Source: Chlorobiales bacterium
GTDB taxonomy: Bacteria; Bacteroidota; Chlorobiia; Chlorobiales; Chlorobiaceae
Length of the DNA: 27,248 nt
NCBI GenBank assembly: GCA_022360275.1
Contig: JAKSDC010000222.1
Coordinates: forward strand, 1-27,248
Direction of reading: 5' to 3'
Each line of letters begins with the position of its first letter. Positions within the stretch are counted from its first letter, which is position 1. Both the position numbers and the translations under genes were made by a program. The notes beneath the pieces are model-generated. The model had not been told where the DNA came from. It did not search any database and saw only the letters and a program-made list of their open reading frames with translations. Shown here piece by piece: positions 15,236-23,654 of this stretch.

Positions 15236-17419
15236 TCAAAACTTCTTCAGCTTCAGCATCAACGAACTCATAACCACACTCACCGAACTCATGGCCATTG
15301 CCCCCCCGGCAATCATGGGGTTGAGCAGCCATCCCGTCCAGGGATAGAGCAGGCCTGCTGCCACGGGAATACCCACCACATTGTAGAACAGAGCCCAGAA
15401 CATGTTCAGACGGATACGCTGCATTGTCAACCGGCTGAGCCGGATAGACCTTGGAAGAGAAGAAAGATCGTTGTGCATAAACACGATATCACCGGCTTCC
15501 ATTGCAATATCGGTGCCTGCACCCATGGCAATACCGATATCTGCCTGGGCAAGGGCAGGCGCATCATTGATGCCGTCACCCACCATTGCCACCTTTCCGT
15601 TTTCCTGTGCCTGAATAATAAACGAAGCTTTTTCTCCAGGCAATACGCCTGCCCTGAAAGACAGTATTCCTGTCTTGCCGGCTATTGCACGGGCCACCCG
15701 TTCATTGTCTCCGGTTATCATCGAAGTTGACAGCCCCATTGCATGCAACCTGCGCACTGCCTCCGCAGCGTCGGGACGTACCGTATCACTCAAAGCAAAA
15801 ATTCCAAGCGCCGTTCCAGCCCCCGCCAGCATAATCACGGTTTGTCCTTCTGCCTCGAAACGTTCAGCCGGTTCTCTGAAATATTCCGTCCCTATTCCGA
15901 TCTCATTGATAAAACGAAGTGAACCGATATGGTAACGCTTCCCGTCGATCATTGCCTCGACTCCCCTCCCGGCATGCGCCCGGAACTCCATGGTTTCTGC
16001 AGGCTGAATACCCTCTGATTCAGCTTTTCCAAGAATAGCCCTGGCAAGCGGGTGCTCGGAACCCTGTTCCAGACTGGCTGCCAGCCGCAGACACTCGGAT
16101 TCGCTGTACCTTTCCCGTACCTTTATTGCGGTTACTTCCGGCTTTGCCTGGGTTATTGTCCCGGTTTTATCAAATACGATATGCCGGAGACTTCCAGCCG
16201 TTTCAAGAGCGTCGCCGCCCTTTATGAGAATACCTTCACCGGCTCCCATTCCCGTACCGACCATGATCGCCGTCGGGGTGGCCAGTCCGAGCGCACAGGG
16301 ACAAGCGATAACCAGAACCGATACTGCAGCAACAAGCGCAAAGCTGAGAGCAGAACCGAGAACAACAAACCAGACAACAAACGTAAGGCAGGCGATCACT
16401 ATCACCACAGGCACAAACCATGAGGATACCCTGTCGGCAAATCTTTGCACGGGAGCCTTTTTCATCTGGGCATCCTCCACAAGGCGGATAATCTTTGCCA
16501 GCATCGTCTCCGAACCGGTACGGGTCACCTTCATGGTAAAACCGCCTTCCCTGTTGATGGTCGAGCCGATAACACTCTCCCCGACCCCTCTGGCAACCGG
16601 AACGCTTTCCCCGGTCACCATGCTTTCATCCAGCGTGCTTGTCCCCTTGATAATTTCGCCGTCAACAGGCACCTGCTCGCCGGGCCGAACAACAAGGATA
16701 TCTCCCGGGTCAACCTCCTCAACCGGCACCCGGACTTCCAGCCCGTTCCTGATGACCGATGCTTCCTTGGGAAAAAGTTTTTCAAGCCTGCTGATGGCCT
16801 CCGAAGTCCGGTGCTTCGATACGGCTTCGAGATATTTTCCAAAAACGACAAGCGTTATCAGAACGGCGGACGCCTCGAAGTATTGATGATCTCCTCCCTC
16901 GAAAAGGATAAGGTAAACCGAATAAAAATAGGCTGCACTCGTTCCCAGAACCACCAGAGTGTCCATGTTGGAAGAACGGTTCCGCAGAGCCATCCATGCC
17001 CCGAGGTAAAACTCCCGCCCTACATAGAACTGTACCGGTGTTGCGAGAATCCAGAGAATGAAACCTTGATAGGGGATCGGATCCTGCATGAAAAACATCC
17101 CCAGAATGAGTGCCGGAACCGCAAAAACTGCACCCGTGATCAATCTGCGGCGCAGCCCCCGCATCTCATCATGGTACGCTGTGTCTTTTTCACCGGTATA
17201 GACTGGCTCGACCAGGCGAGCCCCGTATCCTCTTTTCTCAATTTCCTTGACGAGTAAGGCAGGATCTGTTATTGCGGGATCATAGGTCACCGAAGCTTTT
17301 CCCGCGGCGAAATTAACAACAGCACTCTCGACGCCGCGAGCTTTACCGAGAGCTTTTTCAATCAACTTTACACAGCTTTCGCAGTGCATACCGGTCACTT
17401 TGAGGTCCGCTTTTTCCAT
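15236..17419 (-). CDS. copA: Copper-translocating P1B-type ATPase
   Basis: A 727-residue membrane pump that exports Cu(I) from the cytoplasm using ATP. One N-terminal heavy-metal domain carries G-M-H-C-E-S-C (C13, C16). Eight membrane helices are expected; the metal-site motif C-P-C is at 373-375. The actuator loop has T-G-E-S (269-272), the phosphorylation site is D417 in D-K-T-G-T, and G-D-G-I-N-D-A-P is the hinge motif. Y-N in the seventh helix and M-x-x-S-S in the eighth complete the Cu(I) signature of the P1B-1 class. The start is two bases after the copZ stop, so the two are one operon. No copper-responsive regulator gene is adjacent. Confidence 0.96.
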   Translation of the reverse strand: MEKADLKVTGMHCESCVKLIEKALGKARGVESAVVNFAAGKASVTYDPAITDPALLVKEIEKRGYGARLVEPVYTGEKDTAYHDEMRGLRRRLITGAVFAVPALILGMFFMQDPIPYQGFILWILATPVQFYVGREFYLGAWMALRNRSSNMDTLVVLGTSAAYFYSVYLILFEGGDHQYFEASAVLITLVVFGKYLEAVSKHRTSEAISRLEKLFPKEASVIRNGLEVRVPVEEVDPGDILVVRPGEQVPVDGEIIKGTSTLDESMVTGESVPVARGVGESVIGSTINREGGFTMKVTRTGSETMLAKIIRLVEDAQMKKAPVQRFADRVSSWFVPVVIVIACLTFVVWFVVLGSALSFALVAAVSVLVIACPCALGLATPTAIMVGTGMGAGEGILIKGGDALETAGSLRHIVFDKTGTITQAKPEVTAIKVRERYSESECLRLAASLEQGSEHPLARAILGKAESEGIQPAETMEFRAHAGRGVEAMIDGKRYHIGSLRFINEIGIGTEYFREPAERFEAEGQTVIMLAGAGTALGIFALSDTVRPDAAEAVRRLHAMGLSTSMITGDNERVARAIAGKTGILSFRAGVLPGEKASFIIQAQENGKVAMVGDGINDAPALAQADIGIAMGAGTDIAMEAGDIVFMHNDLSSLPRSIRLSRLTMQRIRLNMFWALFYNVVGIPVAAGLLYPWTGWLLNPMIAGGAMAMSSVSVVMSSLMLKLKKF

Positions 17420-17421
17420 GA

Positions 17422-17631
17422 TTATCCCGAAACCGTATATCCTTGTTTTTCAATCGCAGATTTCAGAGCTTGCGGTGAGATTGAATTCTCATCATACACA
17501 ACTTTCACCGTTCCCGACCTCTGGGAAACCTCGACGCTCCCGACACCGCCGAGTTCTTCAAGAGCCTCTTTGACAAGCGCCTCGCAACTGCCGCAGTGCA
17601 TTCCGTTAACGTGCATCGTAATGGTTTTCAT
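17422..17631 (-). CDS. copZ: Copper chaperone CopZ (heavy-metal-associated domain)
   Basis: A 69-residue single heavy-metal-associated domain. The Cu(I)-binding loop is G-M-H-C-G-S-C (C13, C16), and the ferredoxin-like fold ends in the usual I-E-K-Q-G-Y-T-V. Such proteins carry Cu(I) in the cytoplasm and pass it to the matching domain of CopA. An excellent ribosome-binding site, AAGGAG, lies 8 bases upstream of the ATG on the minus strand, one of the few clear ones in the window. It leads the copZ-copA operon. The upstream 282 bases contain no recognisable CueR- or CopY-type operator, so control is unresolved. Confidence 0.95.
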   Translation of the reverse strand: MKTITMHVNGMHCGSCEALVKEALEELGGVGSVEVSQRSGTVKVVYDENSISPQALKSAIEKQGYTVSG

Positions 17632-17795
17632 AGCGTGGTCTCCTTATTCACTTAACTTGACGTTCAGATTTGTTTTTCAATTACTGGACAACAGCTTCGA
17701 TCTTAGCCACAGCACCATTCGGGACTCTCTTTCGGTATGGAATTTGAGTAGAAACAGCCTATAACCGAAGCAGCTAATAACCCTACTACAGAATA

Positions 17796-17850
17796 CCCGT
17801 CATGCCGCCCCGTGTAATAACCGGAACATTACACAGGGTGATCCGGCATC
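17796..17850. repeat. REP-like palindromic repeat upstream of copZ
   Basis: ATGCCG (17802-17807) pairs with CGGCAT (17844-17849). Nested inside, GTGTAAT (17812-17818) pairs with ATTACAC (17828-17834), extended by CCC/GGG with one bulged A. The outer arms, GTCATGCCG and GATCCGGCATC, resemble REP-type palindromes found dispersed in many bacterial genomes. It sits between the DUF1848 3' end and the copZ promoter region. Confidence 0.6.
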
Positions 17851-17885
17851 CTCATCTCCTGTAACGCCTATCTACGGTACACCGG

Positions 17886-17912
17886 CTCAACACATCAACA
17901 GTTCAACAACTC
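17886..17912. repeat. TCAACAAT-type microrepeat abutting the DUF1848 gene stop codon
   Basis: Three TCAACA(C/A/G) units occupy 17886-17912 and end one base before the minus-strand stop codon at 17914-17916. Composition and position mirror the tract after the NYN gene at 14300-14326. Confidence 0.65.
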
Positions 17913-17913
17913 T

Positions 17914-18789
17914 TCACAGCATCGCCACCCTGTAATCATGCTCCCGGTAACGGCGGGCAGCCCGGGAAAAATTTCTGGACGCATAACAGTAAACACAACG
18001 ATGCATGCACGAACCGTAACGCCCTATATCAATACTCCTGATACATTGACACTCATTTGGCTGCCCCGGATCTTTTCCGGATGAAAGTTCAAGACCGAAC
18101 AAACCATTCAGCAACTTCTCATCAATACACTTGCCTTCAGCAATTGCGGTAAAGGAATCCCTCTTCCCGCATCGCTTTATCTCTATGCCTGTCTGTGCGG
18201 CTATTGCCTGAAACTGCTCCTCAAGAACACGTCGCTTATGATAAGAAGGATGCGCAGTTCCAATAGCATACAGCTCTTGCTCAATATGCCGGTATTTTTT
18301 TACAAAGGTTATTATGACGTTGTTCGTTCCGGCTGAAAGCCGGCCTGCAAGCCTTTGGAAGTTCCGCATGTGAAAATCCAGATGCAGTTCGGAGCTTATG
18401 ATGACAGGATCGTAACGCCATACCACTCTGTCGGACCCTATGCATTCGGAAAGAGCAAGTAAATCGTCGATACGTTTTTCAGGTGAGGGTAGGCCGGGCT
18501 CATAGCGTTGCGGATATCCGGTAAGGGTGTAGAGAAAATAATAGTTGAATCCTCTCTCATCCAGCTCGGCAAGAAAAGGAAGGATCGGCCTGGCATATCG
18601 TGTCCAGAACACAACTGCTGCAACCTCCTCCGGCCGAAGAGACACCTCTTTTATCTGTGCAGGGTTATAGGGATTTGCGACCTTACAGAACCCTTTTCGG
18701 ATCTTATCTTTAAACCATTCTGTGTAGAAAGCCGGAATATCGGTTCTCCTGCTGGCAGAAATGACAAATCTGTTCTTACCAAATAGCAT
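17914..18789 (-). CDS. DUF1848 family protein with C-terminal Fe-S-type cysteine cluster
   Basis: A 291-residue DUF1848 protein. Family features are the N-terminal I-S-A-S-R-R-T-D-I-P-A-F, the central V-V-F-W-T-R and Y-T-L-T-G-Y, and R-V-V-W-R-Y-D-P (121-128). The C-terminal end has C247-x-C249 and then C261-x3-C265-x2-C268-Y, the exact spacing of the radical SAM cluster, but at the C-terminus rather than the N-terminus. The family description notes this resemblance; no reaction is established. It is not clearly in an operon: 282 bases separate its stop from the copZ start and it is divergent from the TPR gene. A radical-SAM-like or plain Fe-S role is inference. Confidence 0.85.
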   Translation of the reverse strand: MLFGKNRFVISASRRTDIPAFYTEWFKDKIRKGFCKVANPYNPAQIKEVSLRPEEVAAVVFWTRYARPILPFLAELDERGFNYYFLYTLTGYPQRYEPGLPSPEKRIDDLLALSECIGSDRVVWRYDPVIISSELHLDFHMRNFQRLAGRLSAGTNNVIITFVKKYRHIEQELYAIGTAHPSYHKRRVLEEQFQAIAAQTGIEIKRCGKRDSFTAIAEGKCIDEKLLNGLFGLELSSGKDPGQPNECQCIRSIDIGRYGSCMHRCVYCYASRNFSRAARRYREHDYRVAML

Positions 18790-18815
18790 TGCAGATTGAG
18801 TGTTTCACTTCACAT

Positions 18816-18879
18816 AGTCCCGAATAGCAGTGGCAGCACCGGCCGACAGGGTTGCCGACTGTCCCGATTAGCCGGGACT
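18816..18879 (+). other. Overlapping inverted repeats able to form alternative hairpins
   Basis: GTCCCG (18861-18866) pairs with CGGGAC (18873-18878). The same 3' arm also matches AGTCCCG at 18816-18822 (7 bp), and GACAG (18845-18849) pairs with CTGTC (18859-18863), overlapping the first stem. These pairings are mutually exclusive. The stretch lies between the divergent DUF1848 and TPR/men genes. It may be chance, an operator or a leader structure; no T-run follows closely. Confidence 0.35.
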
Positions 18880-18929
18880 CCGTTCACCTTGAATTTCAGA
18901 GTCTTGTTTTTATAAAACTTATCGTTTTT

Positions 18930-18959
18930 ACGTCTCTGTTGAAACGCTCAGTTCAGGAT
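18930..18959 (+). repeat. Dispersed repeat, copy 2 (upstream of the TPR-men operon)
   Basis: Bases 18941-18959 are identical to 4783-4801 in the same orientation, and the similarity extends leftward at about 26 of 30 positions. Here it ends 72 bases before the TPR gene start, followed by an AT-rich TATATGTATATATT stretch that could serve as a -10 region. Confidence 0.75.
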
Positions 18960-19031
18960 ATATGTATATATTACAGGTTAAAGGCAAAATCGCTTTTCAG
19001 CAGCCGAAAAGTTCTCAGTATACTTCTCTTT

Positions 19032-19634
19032 ATGATTGACATCAATCGACTTCTTTTGAGAAAACTGCCGACAATAGTCGCTATCCTTCTGTCAGGCATG
19101 GCCTTACTGGCCTCTTTAGGATGCGATTCAGCATCAAAGGAACTCAACGAACTCCAACAGGCGGTTTGGCAAAATCCTGAAGACCCGCAAGCATATATCA
19201 GACTCGGCAACGCTTATGCAAGGCGGCAGCAGTACGACAAGGCCGTTGACTCATATGAGAAAGCGCTCGCCCTCAATCCTCAAAGCGGTATGACCGTCTA
19301 CCCTGCCCTCGGTGCGGCATATTTTCACCGGAAACAGTACGAACAGGCGCTTGAATATTTCAAGAAAAGCCTCGAATTTTCCCCTGACGATTCACTCCGG
19401 TTTTATGATATCGGTAATGTATATCTGCAGCTTGAAAAGTGTGATCTGGCAATCAACGCATACCTTGAAGCAATTGCAAACAGTACCGCTTTTGAAGAAG
19501 CTCATTACAATCTGGCCATCTGCTACATCAGGACCGGTCAAAAAGCAAAAGCTCGGGAGATTTATGCATGGCTTCAGGATAAAAACAATTATCTTGCCGT
19601 CTCTCTGGAGAGCCACCTGGAAAAAGACAACTGA
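19032..19634 (+). CDS. TPR-repeat protein, probably membrane-anchored
   Basis: A 200-residue protein starting at ATG 19032. An N-terminal basic stretch and hydrophobic segment (about 12-30) form a signal peptide or anchor, followed by C31 in A-S-L-G-C, an imperfect lipobox (Ser at -3 instead of Leu). Four tetratricopeptide repeats follow (about 51-84, 87-120, 121-154, 155-188), with the A-Y-x-x-x-x-x-Y-D-K-A-V and L-N-P pattern. Such repeats mediate protein contacts, here probably outside the cytoplasm. An open frame extends 60 codons further upstream, through the repeat region, but this later start gives a proper signal sequence. menF begins 37 bases downstream on the same strand, so it may head the men operon. 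No specific function can be assigned. Confidence 0.75.
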   Translation: MIDINRLLLRKLPTIVAILLSGMALLASLGCDSASKELNELQQAVWQNPEDPQAYIRLGNAYARRQQYDKAVDSYEKALALNPQSGMTVYPALGAAYFHRKQYEQALEYFKKSLEFSPDDSLRFYDIGNVYLQLEKCDLAINAYLEAIANSTAFEEAHYNLAICYIRTGQKAKAREIYAWLQDKNNYLAVSLESHLEKDN

Positions 19635-19671
19635 GGCATTCAGAGCACAGATCAAGGCCTGAAAAGCTATC

Positions 19672-21087
19672 ATGAACAAACCAGCCGACATTATTGAGCA
19701 AGTTAGCGGTCCTCTTCCTATGAAAAAGGCCATGGGCGCACTGAAAAAAATGGTGCTGGACCACACCGCAACCGTCGGGAGTGTTTCAGCACCATATCTT
19801 CGAACTTTTTCGATAGCCGTCGCTCCGACAGCCCCTTTGTTCTGGCTGTACCAACAGACTCTTTACCCGAAATTTTTCTGGTCAAACAGGGATAAAGACG
19901 ATCTTGCAGCAGGAATAGGTATGGCCGATGTCATTGAATATGACAAAACCGGGCCAAACAGCGTCAGCTTTGATATTCTTCAGCGGGAAATATCGAAAAA
20001 AGATCCCGACACCCGTTATTTCGGGGGCTTTTGCTTCAATAATGAACAGAAACAGGACGAGCATTGGCGGGCTTTTAAATCGTTCACCTTTGTTTTGCCC
20101 GAGATTCAACTTACCGTAAAGGATGGCGTTCATACCCTCAGCTGTCATCTTATGGTTGAGCCTGGCAACAATGCAGAAGTGCGTTCTCACCAACTGCTCG
20201 AGGCAATAGACAGAGTAAAGGCTGCTGCACCTCCGGACACAACCGGTCTGCCCGGAATAAAATCGCTTACGTTTTCACCGGACCAGAAACAGTGGGTGGA
20301 AACCTGCAACCGGGTTCTTGAACGGTTTCAGGAAGGTTTAATGGGAAAAATAATTCTTGCTCGTCAAACACTGCTTGAATTTGAAAACGGGTTTGCTCCC
20401 CTTCTTTTTCTGTTCAGATACCCCTATCCGGAGAGTTCCACACACCGATCCTATTTTGAGCCCGAAAAAAACACGGCATTTTTCAGTTTTACCCCTGAAA
20501 GGCTCTACCGCCGTAACAATAATGAACTGCTGACCGAAGCCCTTGCCGGAACTTGTTCGAAAGAAACACTCGGCAACGGCAATGTCGATGCCTGCGAACA
20601 GCTGCTGAACTCGGAAAAGGATATCAGGGAGCATAAATTTGTCAAAGACACCATCGCCCGGGAACTCGAGCCAATCTGCAGCCAAATCGATATGGAAGAA
20701 CGTGTCAGGGCATTGCAGCTTAACCGGCTGGTTCATCTCTATACCCAATGCCGTGCAACGCTCAATGCTGAATCAAGCAGCGATAATGCCGTATTGAAAA
20801 CGCTTCACCCCACACCTGCGGTAGGAGGGGTGCCGAAGACACAAGCTCTCGAGCAGATCATACGGCTCGAACCTTTCAGCAGAGGGTGGTATGCCGGACC
20901 GGTTGGCTGGATCAGTCGTAACTCCGCCGAATTCGCCGTCGGCATCCGCTCTGCTGTCGCGAAAGGAAACAAACTGTATCTTTACTCGGGCGCAGGACTT
21001 GTCAGAGGCTCCGATCCCGCTTCCGAATGGGAAGAGGTAGACCAGAAAATCGCCGACATTCTTGCCATAACCCGCCAGAAAGTATAG
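19672..21087 (+). CDS. menF: Isochorismate synthase MenF
   Basis: A 471-residue chorismate-using enzyme that converts chorismate to isochorismate, the first committed step of menaquinone synthesis. The catalytic domain (about 200-470) shows K226 in G-K-I-I-L-A-R, the general base of isochorismate synthases, E289 in L-T-E-A-L-A-G-T, S-E-K-D-I-R-E-H (314-321), H-P-T-P-A-V-G-G (379-386), and the closing E-W-E-E-V-D-Q-K with Mg-binding Glu. The Lys base rules for isochorismate over anthranilate synthase, and the men context settles it. It leads the contiguous men genes; menD begins 6 bases after its stop. Confidence 0.93.
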   Translation: MNKPADIIEQVSGPLPMKKAMGALKKMVLDHTATVGSVSAPYLRTFSIAVAPTAPLFWLYQQTLYPKFFWSNRDKDDLAAGIGMADVIEYDKTGPNSVSFDILQREISKKDPDTRYFGGFCFNNEQKQDEHWRAFKSFTFVLPEIQLTVKDGVHTLSCHLMVEPGNNAEVRSHQLLEAIDRVKAAAPPDTTGLPGIKSLTFSPDQKQWVETCNRVLERFQEGLMGKIILARQTLLEFENGFAPLLFLFRYPYPESSTHRSYFEPEKNTAFFSFTPERLYRRNNNELLTEALAGTCSKETLGNGNVDACEQLLNSEKDIREHKFVKDTIARELEPICSQIDMEERVRALQLNRLVHLYTQCRATLNAESSSDNAVLKTLHPTPAVGGVPKTQALEQIIRLEPFSRGWYAGPVGWISRNSAEFAVGIRSAVAKGNKLYLYSGAGLVRGSDPASEWEEVDQKIADILAITRQKV

Positions 21088-21093
21088 AGGTTG

Positions 21094-22839
21094 ATGAACA
21101 ACAGAGAGATAACGACAGTCTGGAGCACAATGATCGTTGAAGAGGTTGTGCGCCATGGCATCAGACGTTTCTGCATTTCTCCCGGCTCCCGTTCTACACC
21201 TCTCACCGCAGCAGCGGCAAGAAATCCCGATACAGAGTGCAGCGTTTTTCCCGACGAGCGTGCTGCAGCATTCTTTGCACTCGGCCATGCACGCTCTGCC
21301 GGAAAACCGGCCGCGCTCATCTGCACCTCAGGTACAGCGGTGGCAAACTATTTTCCTGCAGTTGTCGAAGCATCTCTTGACAATCAGCCGATGCTCGTTC
21401 TTTCTGCAGACCGGCCCTTCGAGCTGCTTGACACCGGTGCAAACCAGACCATAAGGCAACAGGGGATTTTCAGGGGCTATACCCGATGGAATATCGAACT
21501 CCCCGAACCTTCCGAACAGATCCCGGCCGCTGCACTGCTTTCCACAATCGATCATGCTGTCCGGCAAAGCCTTGGAACGCCTCCGGGCCCCGTTCATCTC
21601 AACCTCCCTTTCAGGGAACCTTCTGACCCTGTGGATATTCCATCCGACTGCGCCTGGACCCATTCGCTTGATCTCTGGAAAAAAGGACACGAACCGTTGA
21701 ACCGCTTCGCGCTCGGCAAAAAAACAGCCGATACGACAACCTTCAACCATGTACATGAACTGCTGACAAAGGCTTCATCCCCCCTTCTTGTTGCCGGACA
21801 TCTTGACAGGCAGGCTGATGCGGAAGCTGTCCTCACTCTTGCCGTGGAATTGCAAATTCCGCTCTACGCCGATATATCGTCCAAGCTTCGCATGTACAGC
21901 GGGAATGAGATGCTTCAACCCCTCTTCCAGTCCGAACGCTTTACATCCAGATTCAGCCCCGATCTGGTGATTCATTTCGGTGGAAAAATCGTCGGCAAGC
22001 AGCTTCCGGCCGCCATCAAACACTGGGCTCCGAAAAACTTCATCGTCATTAAAAACCATCCTTCACGATATAATCCTGATCACAACGTCACTTTGCAGAT
22101 CGAAGCTTCGCCGGAAGATTTTGCAGCAAAGCTTGTTTCACAGATCGACCGTACCAGCCACTGCGACCTGCCACTGCGGACTGTGTCCTCGGCAATAGAA
22201 AAGGAACTCGACGATTACTGTTCACCGGATAAGCAGCTCACCGAGATTTCCACAGCGAGAATTGTTTCCAAAACAGTACCCCAAAGCCATGGTCTTTTTC
22301 TTGCAAACAGCATGCCGATAAGGGATATGGACAGCTATACCGCTTTGCGAAACAGCAACGCGGTACCTCAGTGCGGCATGAATCGCGGTGCGAGCGGCAT
22401 TGACGGCAATATTGCAACCGCCGCCGGTTTCGCACAGGGTCTCGGGGCGCCGGTGACTCTGGTTATTGGCGATATCTCTTTTCTGCACGACCTTAATTCT
22501 CTCACTCTGCTGCGCACCATGAAGCGCCCCCTGCACATTGTTGTCATCAACAATAACGGCGGCGGCATTTTCTCCTTCCTCCCCATAGCCGAACAAAAGG
22601 ATATCTTCGAAACACATTTCGGCACACCGCAGAGCTACAGTATTCGTTCCGCCGCCGAAACGTTCGGGTTAGCTTACCACAATCCGTCAACGAACCGGGA
22701 GTTCCGGGAGTGTTATCTGGAGAGATGTGGTTCGAACACCTCCGGGATTATTGAAATAACCTGTACACGGGAAGAAAACCTTGTTGAGCATCGCAACCTG
22801 AACGCCAGGCTCAGGGAGCTTATAGACCGGCATTTATGA
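21094..22839 (+). CDS. menD: 2-succinyl-5-enolpyruvyl-6-hydroxy-3-cyclohexene-1-carboxylate synthase MenD
   Basis: A 581-residue thiamine-diphosphate enzyme that joins isochorismate and 2-oxoglutarate (with CO2 loss) to give SEPHCHC. The N-terminal domain has S-P-G-S-R-S-T-P-L-T and the ThDP-activating Glu in P-D-E-R-A-A-A-F (E55). The C-terminal domain has G-D-I-S-F-L-H-D-L-N-S-L and N-N-N-G-G-G-I-F-S-F, the two halves of the ThDP/Mg motif. Length is standard. The start is ATG 21094; a TTG three bases earlier is in frame but would leave no gap after the AGAGG ribosome-binding sequence. It is coupled to menH by a 4-base overlap. Confidence 0.96.
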   Translation: MNNREITTVWSTMIVEEVVRHGIRRFCISPGSRSTPLTAAAARNPDTECSVFPDERAAAFFALGHARSAGKPAALICTSGTAVANYFPAVVEASLDNQPMLVLSADRPFELLDTGANQTIRQQGIFRGYTRWNIELPEPSEQIPAAALLSTIDHAVRQSLGTPPGPVHLNLPFREPSDPVDIPSDCAWTHSLDLWKKGHEPLNRFALGKKTADTTTFNHVHELLTKASSPLLVAGHLDRQADAEAVLTLAVELQIPLYADISSKLRMYSGNEMLQPLFQSERFTSRFSPDLVIHFGGKIVGKQLPAAIKHWAPKNFIVIKNHPSRYNPDHNVTLQIEASPEDFAAKLVSQIDRTSHCDLPLRTVSSAIEKELDDYCSPDKQLTEISTARIVSKTVPQSHGLFLANSMPIRDMDSYTALRNSNAVPQCGMNRGASGIDGNIATAAGFAQGLGAPVTLVIGDISFLHDLNSLTLLRTMKRPLHIVVINNNGGGIFSFLPIAEQKDIFETHFGTPQSYSIRSAAETFGLAYHNPSTNREFRECYLERCGSNTSGIIEITCTREENLVEHRNLNARLRELIDRHL

Positions 22840-23654
22840 TCACAGATACCTCTTTCCAGGGATACCATGTAAGTTCTACCGGAAACTCAACACTGCCCGG
22901 CATACTAATGCTGCACGGATTTCTCGGCTCGGGAAAAGACTGGAGCCATTATGCAGAAAGACTGGAAGACCGGTACGCATGCTTCATGCCTGATCTCCCG
23001 GGCCACGGCAAAACCGCTGGACTCGATACCGCCGCCCGATTTTTCGAAAAGACCTGTGACAATCTCTCTCAACTCGCCGGAAAAATCCACCCGCAACCGC
23101 TCCATCTTGTCGGTTACTCCATGGGCGGGCGGCTTGCGCTTCATCTTGCCCTGCACTACCCCGAACGTTTCCGCAGCGCTGTGATCATCTCTTCGTCACC
23201 CGGCCTGAAAACGCCTGAAGAAAAAGCTGCGAGGCGGAAATCCGACGACCGGCTTGCAGAAAACATAACAACGGATTTTAACAGATTCCTCGATACATGG
23301 TACGGGCTGCAGCTTTTCGAACTGCTGAAAAAGCACCCTCTTTTTCCTGAAATTCTCGAAAGACGGGCTGCCAATCGTCCTGAAGCAGTTGCGGCCGCAC
23401 TGAAACAACTCAGCACGGGCCGTCAGCCCTCTTTATGGAACAAACTCACTGAAAATCAGCTCCCGATAGGTTTTTTTGTAGGTGAAAAAGACACAAAATA
23501 CGTTGAGATTGGCCGTCAAATGGTTAATTTATGCCCTTATTCCGAACTTTTCATCTTTCCCGGCTGCGGCCACACGCTGCACATCGAAAACAGGCACCTG
23601 TTTCTCGAACGTCTGCAGCTCTTTTTACAAAAACAAGAAAACAGAGAACCATGA
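22836..23654 (+). CDS. menH: SHCHC synthase MenH (alpha/beta hydrolase fold)
   Basis: A 272-residue alpha/beta-hydrolase that eliminates pyruvate from SEPHCHC to give 2-succinyl-6-hydroxy-2,4-cyclohexadiene-1-carboxylate. The nucleophile elbow is G-Y-S-M-G-G-R with S95; M-L-H-G-F-L-G-S forms the oxyanion region; the acid is in G-E-K-D; the catalytic His is in G-C-G-H-T-L-H. The Y-S-M-G-G-R elbow and the H-G-F-L-G motif are typical of MenH rather than generic hydrolases. It overlaps menD by 4 bases (ATGA) and menB by 4 bases (ATGA), so all three should be translationally coupled. Confidence 0.93.
   Translation: MITDTSFQGYHVSSTGNSTLPGILMLHGFLGSGKDWSHYAERLEDRYACFMPDLPGHGKTAGLDTAARFFEKTCDNLSQLAGKIHPQPLHLVGYSMGGRLALHLALHYPERFRSAVIISSSPGLKTPEEKAARRKSDDRLAENITTDFNRFLDTWYGLQLFELLKKHPLFPEILERRAANRPEAVAAALKQLSTGRQPSLWNKLTENQLPIGFFVGEKDTKYVEIGRQMVNLCPYSELFIFPGCGHTLHIENRHLFLERLQLFLQKQENREP

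Noticed and set aside
17632..17795. Copper-responsive operator upstream of copZ
   Set aside because: No CueR- or CopY-like dyad with the expected sequence could be found; only a good ribosome-binding site is clear.
18852..19031. Upstream extension of the TPR protein by 60 codons
   Set aside because: It would bury the signal peptide, cross the dispersed repeat and the presumed promoter region, and has no ribosome-binding site.
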